Assembly: GCA_003342895.1 (NCBI GenBank)
Contig: PTFA01000091.1
Coordinates: 2,704,429-2,768,428 of the forward strand
Source: Casuarius casuarius
Lineage: Eukaryota; Chordata; Aves; Casuariiformes; Casuariidae
DNA length: 64,000 bases
Direction of reading: 5' to 3'
Shown: piece after piece, positions 53,769-64,000 of the stretch
Layout of the letters: every line of letters begins with the position of its first letter
How positions within the stretch are numbered: position 1 is the stretch's first letter
The notes under the pieces: generated by a model
Databases searched by the model: none
Told to the model about the DNA's origin: nothing
The model's input: only the letters and a program-made list of their open reading frames with translations
Made by a program: the position numbers and the translations under genes

Positions 53769-56700
53769 ACATTTAAACAAAAGATGATCATCCCACGGCT
53801 TCAGTTATGGAGAACTGGAACCTTGCCATTCACAATATTACCCTCCTCTTTCCACTGACGCGGTAAAGACTGCCTGCATGCTTCAAAGGATTGTCTAAGC
53901 ATGATAAATCCATGGCGCTGACCAGTAAGAACGGAGATACAGCTTCGGTCAAAGGCTAACACAGGAACAAAAGAGTTGCTTAATCTACAACTGATCTTGT
54001 AGTTGATAATAATTAATGCTGATTGCGGGCTGTTAAAAATAGCTTGTTAAAAATCAAAATTCTTAATGGGAAACAGTCAGCTATGGAGAATCTCCCCTTT
54101 CTAAACTAGTCCAGAAATGCAGACCATTATTTACAATGCATTGCATTTAAACATCATCATGTGCAAGAGCTCCGTGTGGGGGGTCAAAATAACTTCCAGG
54201 GTAGAACATTAAACCCACCTATAGAAAAAGAAGTCACAGACCTTCCCAAATTACTAAAGCTCTGTGTTTCAAAGGTTTGTTAGAATTTTGGATTGAGCAA
54301 ATTTTTTAGCACTAGATTTTTTGTCTCAATTTTGGAAAAAACATTTACAGCTCTAAAACTCTCCTAGAACCAAACCATTGTCTTCTGCTCTTACTATGCC
54401 ACCACCAATATCACCCTCACGATCCCCGAGTTCACATGCTGGCTGCGACACCAGTGCTCCAGGGGAGAAGCCGGTGGAGATGGACTCCATCGATCCTATT
54501 TACCAGGCAATGGATGGTGACTCATGTGCGGATTATCCAGCTATGACCTAAACCCGTTTCACTGCTCACTCTCTCTCTGGACTACTCCCCTGCCTTGTCC
54601 CAAGAGATCTGCTACGCCAGTGATTACTTCTGGTCTGAATTTTAATTTGTCTAAAAAGAGAACAAAAGAAGCACCGTGTGGCTTACATAAAGGAAGAAAT
54701 ATACTGTCATCATTGAACAATTAAGAATAATGAAAAAGGTCATAAAAATGTACACAAGGCCAACATTTCAGCTAGTGTAAACAACAGAGCTCCACTGGTG
54801 ACACTGCTTCATGAACTTTAACGGCATGCTGCTGTCGTACACTATTTGAAGCTGTGGACCATAATTTCCGGACGAACAATTTGTGAATAGGAAAAAAAAA
54901 AAGAAAAAAGAAAAAAAAACAAACCCAAAAGTCCAGCCTAACCTAGCAGATACATTACTTTCAGTACAGAGTTTTCTCTGATTTATTTCCCAGCCTTTTG
55001 TTGACGAAATAATCTTTTTCAGTACGTTCTTATTTTGCTCTTTATTTCACAACTATTTCAAAGGACTGCAAAGCTCCAAGGACTGCTAGGGCTACTGAGG
55101 ATATTTATTTATTAAATTGCTTCCTGAGTCCTTCATCATTAAGCTGATGACTCCAGATGGCAGAGACCAAACCCCCTTCACTTCGGATGACTGCTCAGTG
55201 GCCTATGGGGAGGTCCTATACAACTAGCGTATGGATTGCAAAGGCAAATGCCTGGTGCTTTACTGGCTCTTCTAGCCTCGACAGCCCCTCTTCCTCACTC
55301 TCCTCTTTCCTCACAGGATCCCTCTGGATCAGCGCTAGAGCAAACAGTGAAGGGTGCCATCAGTGTCCTCACTGCTGTTTTTTGAGGCTGGGCCTGTTCA
55401 CTGAAAGCCAAATCTCAAGGCATTTAATCCCACAAACGCTTCCCGCTGCCTTCCTCCACCCCCTCTGCCAAGGGTTTTACATATGTAAGAGCTAAGATAT
55501 GAAGGCGAGAGGACTTCAGAAGTTGGCTCTGGATGCACAGCAAATTCTCATCTCCAGGACTGTCAGCAGAGTGCATAACATGCACTCATTATTATTTTGA
55601 TGTTGGATATTGTTCCAAGCCAAATTGCCGCTTTCAAAGCTGACTAAAAGTTATTTGTCCCCATTTATTTCTTGCATAACCAGCCCTCGAAAAAATGACA
55701 GAAAGGTTGAGTGCGAGGCAGGCTTGTGCCGCTTACACGCATGGGATATTCCCTTTATATTAGTCACTGAACAGATGTGGCCGTTTTTTGTCATATGATG
55801 TATGAAGTAGCATTGGAAAGAAAAAAAAATTAACTCATCCCTCTGAATTGGGGAAGTTCCATCAGCATTCTCTCACCCAGGCATCAAATCTACCTGTTTG
55901 TCCTTTGTCATTAAGTATACAGAGGCAGAAAAAAAATAACCAATGAATCTATTAAAATCTAGCTGTCCTTTCCAAACAGGGGATCAGTTAGATATCGTTT
56001 GGAAAGACTGGTATATGCTAAAGCCTTCATTTTCCTGAAAAAGTTCTTGTGATGGAGGTCATTTTTGTTCCTTTTTTGGTCTTGGAAGTTATTTTGGGGG
56101 GTGGAAGTTAAATTTAGGTGTTTCTTTCCCTGTATAGAGATGACACACAGGAAAGTTATAAAAGAGGTGAAAGGAGTAACCAGAGCACTGCAGTTTTACA
56201 GCACTTAGTCCCCCAAATTTGGTAGGACTGCTGATGAAACTTGTACATTGTAAAAAATATTTTTCAGTAGCTGTTTAAGCTATGTCTTAACTTTACCTTC
56301 CAGACTGAACATGATGTATATTGCTCCAGTGCTTTTAGTTCATGATGAGAGATCTCTTTTATCTTCTTCAGGCTGAACTGTCAGATAGATGGCTGTGATT
56401 CCTAGTGGAAATAGAAATAAAAAACCGTTCCTAATTAGTCCCATGAAATTGTTTAAATCCATAATGCAAACCAAGACAAAACTGTCTTTATTTGCAAACG
56501 ACACTGTTGAATGGACAGTAGGGTATTTCCCTGATATGTGTTGGTGCTACTATTAAAAGCAGAAGAGTTAAGAAGCTAATTCCAGATAAAAACACGGGAG
56601 CTGTAATAAATGCAATACAGGTCTTAACAGGTTTACAGAGCATGGCTATCATACCANCATCCAGACCACTGGTGGGAGCCATGGTTTTACTTTATGTATA

Positions 56701-58957
56701 AGAATACAATAGTGCTCCATATTTCAGGGCAGCAATAAACATATGTGGCAGCTTACTTTAAGGTTAGATCCAGCCCTGACTCGCCCAGGANGAGCATTTT
56801 TCTTTGCAAGTGGAAGCAAACTTTGCAGGACTTTGCAATTTTTCAAATACACTTTAACTAGGGAAAATCAAGCGAGCTCCACATCTTGCCAAAGGAGTTT
56901 GGTGTTGAATCTGCAGGTCACGGCCACGTTAAGATTTTGGAGAAATCTTATTCTCCCCATGTCGCACTTACACGTGCTTCCTCACAAGCTCACCAATAAT
57001 TGTCATTATGCCATTACAACTGCACCCTGTTTAAAATGCACAATGTTTCCTATTGCAGATAAAAGCTTAACAAGCGTCATTTGTTGGAGGTGTTTTTCAG
57101 GGTTTTTCTCCTCCCCAGTAAAACAAGAATGTTCTGCTTGCTAGGCAGCATCCTCTTCCTTTCTCACAACTCAGGCTATAAGAGATCTTCATTTAAAAAT
57201 TAGAGATTCGTATGTCTGGTTGGGACAGTATGCATTTAATATGTCTCCCTCAGGTTAAAAACTTAGGAAATTTGGCACGTACAGGAACATAAGGGAAAAA
57301 AGTTTATTACATTCCTCCTCTGGTTTCAAACCTTTTCTTAATCTAATTTCTTTGACTGAAAAACACAATTTTGGAATTTTCTCTTTTCAGTTTTTCAAAC
57401 TGAAATTTCCCTTTTTTCTGGAATTCAAGTAATTTACTTGACAAATGTTTATTTCCACTAAAACAAGTTTGTAAAACTTTTAGTCTTAAATCAAAGCAAG
57501 ATATTTCAAAATGTTTGAAACACAGTGTTTCAAGTGCCCCAATCCACATTTTTTTAATCTTACTGTTTTTTCCCTTTTTTTCCTTTCAAATGATCAATTT
57601 ACGAGCTGCTGCTTTTTTGTCCCAGAGAAGAAAGTAAGTGTTGAAATCATGAAGGAATGGGAAAACTATGACCTACCAGTGAGAGATCATTATTAAGAGT
57701 AGCCCTTTCTTTTTACACTCCAGTAGCCCTCCCCCTCATATCAGACCTAAAGCTAGTGCTCGGAAAACCTGGTGCACTACCAGGGAGCTGCGAGAGGTGC
57801 AGTTTTCAGACCTGCTCACCAGAGACGTTGCTGTAGCTCGTGCCAGTGCTGGAAATGCCCAACTGAGGTGACAGCGAACCAGGCTCCCNGGAAGCACCAC
57901 GCAGGGGCCCTTCTGCCATTCATAGCTCGCGATTAAAATGGGGTTGTGCAGTTTTCCGAGGCAAAATCTTTCAAATGACACAAGAGCAAAAATGACTTAT
58001 TATTGATCTATTTGGGGTGGCACTGGATGGAAGAATAAAGGTTCTGCCAAAATGTCCTTTTAATGATGCTGGACAACCCCTGACAGCTGCTTACAGACCT
58101 CGCTTGCATGCACATTTGTCAGCTGGGAAGTGCTTTGGGGCTGAAAGGCTCAGTTAGAAATAGAAGAGGTTATTTAAAGACAGACCTGAGTCCAGTCTAT
58201 TGGTTCTTCCTATCCTATCCTATCCTGAAACTCACAGACAAAACATGGGGGGAATGGGGAGGAATTCAGGATTTCAGGTCCGAAAGCCATTTCTGAATTT
58301 GTTAGGAATTGCTCTCTTATCTTGCTTATCCTGACCTGAAACAGGATTAACTTACCTGGGATCTCTAGTAATGTACCTAAGTGTAATCAGAATAGAGCAC
58401 CTTAACCCTGCCACATTTCTTACTGAAGCAAATAATAAGCTCCCATTAGCCTCAGTGCAGACAAAAAGGAAGCCTTAGTCTGTAATTCTTTCTGACAAAA
58501 CTTAGTTTTCCCCTTGTATCATTAGTTCTGCACAATTTGTCCCTCCCTACCCAGTCGAAGCATCTTCCAAGTGATTCAGCCCTGTACATCACAATTAAAA
58601 CCAGCTAAGGGCAAATGTCGATCATAATACACGTGGCCCCAGATTTATGAAAGCTGTATTCCAAACAAGCTTTTCAGTGGCAATAATTAGTAAGAGTATC
58701 CTCCTTATCAGCTGCAAGTGAAAATATACCTTCAGTAGTTTTTAATTCAATAACTAGCATATCTTAGATGAATTTCAGTGGACCAGCTTTTATGCTGGCG
58801 AAGTCACCATCATTTCGTCTGCTCCCATGGGTGGAATTTATTCCAGAGTCCCTTAATTGCCTTCTTCTGCTTTCTTTCTTGTCCAATAAGGATACTCCAG
58901 TCATGGCTGTCTGGTGCAGTAGCGTGACAGACCTGTGGCTGTTCTGTATCACAGGAG
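53769..58957. other. Intergenic sequence, no gene seen
   Basis: Non-coding. Contains an A-rich tract (54,892-54,919) and a short CCTAT repeat (about 58,209-58,225). Open frames such as 55,157-55,495 and 56,743-57,144 have no recognised domains or splice context. Confidence 0.5.
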
Positions 58958-59021
58958 ACTTTATCCTTTGCCCAGAATATAGATAATGCACTTTATCCTT
59001 TGCCCAGAATATAGATAATGC
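58958..59021. repeat. Exact 32-bp tandem duplication
   Basis: The 32-bp unit 58,958-58,989 (starting actttatcctttgccc) is repeated without mismatch at 58,990-59,021. The perfect identity implies a recent duplication or an assembly artefact. Confidence 0.95.
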
Positions 59022-62000
59022 ACTGGTCTTATTTCTTATTCTAGGGTGGATGGTTGGGGCAATTTAAGAATAGCTTTTATGCACAAAACATAAGCCATTG
59101 CAGACAGAGGGATGCTGCTGTTGGTAACTGCCAGGTGTATAAGAAATGCAGAGCTGCAGAGTTGCCTGGCACAAGAAATGCTAGTCAGCCTTGTGTGGGT
59201 GACTGTGCCAGCAATAGCTGCAAAGGTGCAAGCTGGCTTTCATAAAGCAGCAAATCCCATCGAAATGATTCTCATAGTACAGTAAAACATAGATCATCCA
59301 CAGTTTTCAGGGGCACCACAAACCCCTCAAGTTCTGGGAACAGTCTCCCTCAAGGGGAGATTTCAAAGCATACCAGCTAATTCTCTTTGAATTCTCAAGG
59401 ACAGCTGGCTCTGCAAAATGACCGACTTCCCTAGGTGATGCTAGCCAACAGGCCAAAGCTCCAAGGCTGCCTATGTCTGTAAATGCAGCCATGAGAAGAA
59501 TTTCTCAGCTTTAACTCACCAGAAGGACACTCATGGGAATGAGCGCCATTAATGGTTCTGCAACTCATTAACTGGGCGGCTTCATTTCGCCATACCTGTT
59601 CCTCTCCTGTGTCATACCTAGCTCACTAACCAGTACATTGCCTGCATGATCTGGTTACATAATGCCTTCTGTGATAGGGTTATTATTTTCCTGGGAACTC
59701 TAGGAGATATTTATAAAAAACAATGAAGTGGAAGAAATGTGTTTTGAATAGCTTAGTGTTTTGTCTCATACAAATTCCTAAATAACATCGTGGTAAATAA
59801 TTACGTATATATGTTTGTTTACATCCACTGACTTCAAAGCAATCCACAATTAACTAACCTAGCAAAACTTTCCAACAACTGATTTATACTAGCTGGCTTT
59901 TCTTAAATTCACTTGGGAAATCTCAATCTATTCTTTGTGGTTAAGTTTGCATTTAAACTCTTTTCTTCCACTGGCATTAATTAGTACCGTGGTCATTAGT
60001 CTCAGCAAATGAGACACAGAACTAAAAATGAAGATTGAGGGCCTCATTCAATATTACAGTATTCCAAGTTTGTGGTGTAAGGCCTTTTGCTACCCCTTGG
60101 GTTTCAATCACATTATGTAGCTCACAACTTGATATCCAGAGCCCTAACATCATCAATGGTTGCAGCAGGGGCTCTTTGGAAGGCAAGACTGGGATCCAGG
60201 TGGCACCACAGCTGGCAGAGCAATGTACAGATGAACCACTCTAAATCCTCAAGCCTAGAGGTCACCCCTGAAGTGGGTTTTTATGCCATGACAGTAAACC
60301 ATTCTGCTTATTCTTTTTATAAGCGGATAACTCTGGTCATGCAACTAGTCATCCATCAACACTGACCACAATACTTCATTTCTGTGACTTTCTAACTTAT
60401 CATTTAAAAGGACTGTTCCTGCAACTTTCCCAGCCTTGCCCCTACGGCTAAGCCAATAGGTATATGATGATCTTGGACTATATTCTCATCTCTAGCCATA
60501 GCTGTTGCAAAACAACTCACCACTGGGGAAAAAGATGAGGAGAGCCTAGTCCCTTGCTGGCTCAGAAGGCACGACAGGAGAGGGCAGCAAAACGGTGGAA
60601 GCATGGCAGAACCCTGAGCCATTAATTCCCTGGGATAATTTAGAGCAGCTCCCGGGCTGCTTTAGTTATACATGCAGAACCGGTGAGCATTAACAAAGGT
60701 TCTGGTGGCAATGAAGTGATACTGGCCTGAGGTAAACCCATACGGTCTGGTTCTGGTTTACGTTCCCTTTCAAAATAGGAAGAGGTTACAAAATGTAACA
60801 ATCACAGAAGCCTCTTCGGCTGTCCTCACTGCTGGTATGAATAATCATGTGGCAATACAAGTGGGTGAAGCATTACAAGATGACGTTTCTGTTGACTGTG
60901 ATTATAAACAACAACAGAAAAGAAACGTAAGAACTCTTGGTTAATTTTTCCCATTATAAAACCACTTGGTATTTCAAATGAATCTGCCAGGGAAGTGCTT
61001 GTTTTAAAGTTCCACTGATGCAGCTACAAATCATCCTGCCGGCAAACATCAGCTATTGGTGGTGGGAAGGGGATGCAGAGGAAGGAAAGATCATGCTTAC
61101 TTCGCGTGCTGCACGTCCAGCCTGGCTGAGGATGGCAGCGCGGCAGTTTTACTGCTGGCCCGTGGGCCCCTTCCATCAGCTGGTGAGCAGTTCGCTGGGG
61201 CAGGGTCCCCGGGAGGAAGGATGCAGGCTCCAGGCTGGGTTACGGCCGTGGTTCTCAAGGCACTGGGTTGTAGGAGACTGCAATGGCATCTATGTGAATG
61301 TGCGCTGCCGCTGCTGTTTAAGAGAAAGAAAACATGCATCAGCCTTAATAACACGCTGGGAATATTTAATCCCAGGAGAGGTGAAGGGATAGGACTGCGT
61401 ATTTATTTGTTTCAAGTTTTTGTAAAACACCTATGGTAAAAAACATCTGGATGGTTGAATAGAGAGCCAGATACATACTGAAAAGGGCCTGAGATATCAG
61501 CCATTCTCATAACCCACAGAGCAACAAGCAAATGAAAACCCAGTCCACAAACAACAGTTAATGAAGGACACAGGTTAAAATGACTTAGGGCTGGCTGATC
61601 TGCTTTGGAAGACATATGCCTGGTGCTCTGTCACACCAACAGTACTTTTTAACATGCTAGGGCATAAGGGGTCTCTAAAATAGACACCAATTTTCTTCTG
61701 TATCCAGAGGCAATGATGTAAGAGGGGCTTGGCAGAATTCAGGTAACTGCCTGAATCTTCAATACTGCAGCTGAACAACTCCCAGGTCTGCAATGAAACA
61801 GGGAGCTAACAGAGGTATTTTGATGTAGTCAAGATGAATTTCTCTATATACTAAATTCCAGCCCGGAATGAGGTGCTTAAGGACGCAGAAGGGAATGTTC
61901 TACTGGGAATGCAGGAACTTGAAGTCTGCCAGAAGCAAGTTGCCATTTATCTGGATTTGAGAGTCTGGTTCAAAATGGAGCTTTTCCAAGCTCCATGTTT

Positions 62001-64000
62001 TAGGAGCAGACAGGGTAAGATGTTCATCCCAGAGGACATGCTATTTTCTTTCCCCTTCTCCCTCTGATGATGTATTCTGCATCAAGAAGGGCTGGGATAT
62101 TTAACCAATACCTTCCAGTAATCCTGGCTAATCAAGTTACGAGGCAATGGGTACAGTGAAAAAAACCTTGAGATTTCAGACTCAGACCAGACTTAGAAAT
62201 TGGACAAGGATTAAAACCAAAGCAAGTTATGGAAATGACCCAAGACTCATTTATTAACTACCACCACATCAGACTGTGCTTTAGGGGTGCAATTATCATC
62301 TTTGTGGAGGGCTAGCAAAGGAATAATGAATTACTGAAACCACACCTAACTCCTCACATACAGGGTCACACGCTGCCCTTACACACCCTTCATCTGGAGA
62401 AGAGATGGGGAAAGGGTAGAAGGGTAAAGTGTAAATTTACGTTTCAGAGGAGCAAATAGGTTCTGCAAGCTTGAAAGCCTGGGAGCTTTCCACTGGGGTG
62501 TCTGGTTTTGATATTCAGGCCTGTTCGGTTTGCATGCCTATAGTTCATTAACTGCCTTGTGGATCAAGTTAAAAAGCATATTGTTTTCAGAGCAAACTAT
62601 CAAATTAGCAATGTTGTATAAGAGGAAATAACTCAAATTGGACCTCTGTCCTTGACATCTTATCTGTAAAGAGAATGTTGCCTTTTGCAAACTCAAAGCT
62701 AGTACTGAGAAGGGAGGGGAGTCCTTTTAATTCCTAAAACTCCAATCACAGCCTGGTCCTTTAACCAATGGCATTTTGAAGCAATGAGCTCTATAGGAAT
62801 AAAAAAACTTCCTCTTACCTTTTGTTCCTTCTGGACTGAACGTGCTTGTAACTGAAGTACTTGCACAGTGTCCCTACCGTAAACCACAAAACACAATGAA
62901 GAGGCCCAGCTACATGGAAAATCTGCCTCCTAATTAGGGCTTTCCTCTGGACCTCAAAGGTACCTCAAGCCACCGGCTGACCAGTCAGGCTCATCGTCTG
63001 TGACTTTAAATATGTTATTATTTCCTGTCTCACACTCTTAGCAGTGTTTGCACAATAAATACTTCTCACAATAGAGAAGAGTTCAGATATAATTCACATT
63101 ATTATTCAGATACTACGTGGGAGGGCATGTAAATAAGAACGTATGTCCAAAAATACCACCAAGTTTTCATATGTTTCTGCTGTAACAGGATCCTTTGATT
63201 TGCTTTAGATACAGTTCACTGTTATGTAGCCTCAGTCATAAAACTGCTTTTGATTTTAAGAGGTAATAGATAACTGGAGGTCCATGGCATGAGTCACTTC
63301 AAAGAACACTAGTTTTCAGAGGAGAGAAAACACTAGTTTTCAGCATCGTCAGTTTTGGAAAATGGAGTGATTCAATGCTGTAGCCTGACACTGGATAATC
63401 TCTCACCTTTTAGTAGAAATTGTCATCAGCTGAAAAATGATGCACTCAGGACATACCTGTGTTGCTAAAGATCAATAGGATTGAATAGGAGAGGGTGACC
63501 AATATATTATATAGGTTAGGAACTTGAATATTCACCCCACATCTAAGCAGTGTAGGTTCAAATTCCTGGTGTGTCTCAGGCAAAAGAGGGATTTAAATGT
63601 GGGTTTTCTATGTCCCAGGTGATCTAATCCCTGAGCTATTTTTTATTTTGGAATCTCTCTCAGTTTTTTCCATGAAAATACTTCAAAAGATCTCAATTTC
63701 ATCCTCTTGCGAAACAGAAAAGTTTGAAATCTTAAAAAATTTTGCAGAACGGGAAAGCTATTTCCTCCCCAGCTCTATTTCTACATGTGCCCTGTGTATC
63801 CAGATACACAACTGCAAGGAGGATCTCAGCACAACAGCTCTAAGTCTGGTTATATTCAGACACTGTTACAGGCCATTCATATTTATTCTTTTTCAGTAAT
63901 TCCAGATCTACTTGGTTTAGTTTACAAATCAGATAGCAATTTCATCACATCCTCCCTGTCAGGGCAAACACTGCCCAAGCAGAACACGCTCTTCTTTCCA
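59022..64000. other. Intergenic sequence, no gene seen
   Basis: Non-coding to the window end. A 15-bp direct repeat (aacactagttttcag at 63,305-63,319 and 63,329-63,343) and a small hairpin with tggagctt/aagctcca arms (about 61,977-61,996) are the only structures noted. Confidence 0.5.

Overview
This is vertebrate nuclear DNA with one confidently recognised protein-coding gene, stanniocalcin-1 (STC1), complete on the minus strand between about 11.07 kb and 1.04 kb. The rest is non-coding flank. The repeats point to a sauropsid (bird, crocodilian or turtle): there are three old CR1 LINE 3' ends (about 45.1-45.5, 48.3-48.5 and 53.7 kb), several decayed MIR/CORE-SINE-like copies, and palindromic elements with the 'attcagcaaagca' end motif. 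The low visible repeat content slightly favours a bird or other compact sauropsid genome. Isolated single N bases throughout mark this as draft assembly.

STC1 layout, read right to left: two inverted CCAAT boxes (11,156-11,160 and 11,133-11,137), a TATA box (11,093-11,100), a 5' leader of about 235 nt holding a CA repeat and an A tract, then coding exon 1 (10,718-10,835), exon 2 (8,752-8,894), exon 3 (7,529-7,740) and exon 4 (3,832-4,102). A long 3' UTR follows, to a likely poly(A) signal at 1,051-1,056. The exons sum to 744 nt, that is 247 residues plus stop, which is the usual STC1 length. All 11 expected cysteines, the N-glycosylation site and the basic processing site are present. The 3' UTR carries five exact matches to the miR-101 seed complement within about 0.8 kb, which is the most notable regulatory signal here.

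From 11.2 kb to 64 kb I find no convincing protein-coding gene. This fits the large intergenic interval upstream of STC1 in other amniotes, where STC1 lies between NKX2-6 and the ADAM28 cluster (family knowledge, not visible here). The interval has two parts. From 11.2 to about 25.9 kb it contains several CpG-rich islands (about 13.95-14.58, 22.3-22.74, 24.18-24.56 and 25.2-25.85 kb) separated by AT-rich blocks with homeodomain-type TAAT motifs. These are plausible distal promoters or enhancers, but no transcript can be proved from sequence. From 25.9 to 64 kb the sequence is AT-richer and CpG-poor and holds most of the recognisable old repeats, two striking hairpins (26,650-26,735 and 41,571-41,644) and an exact 32-bp tandem duplication (58,958-59,021). 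No prokaryotic features, CRISPR arrays, rRNA or tRNA genes were seen.
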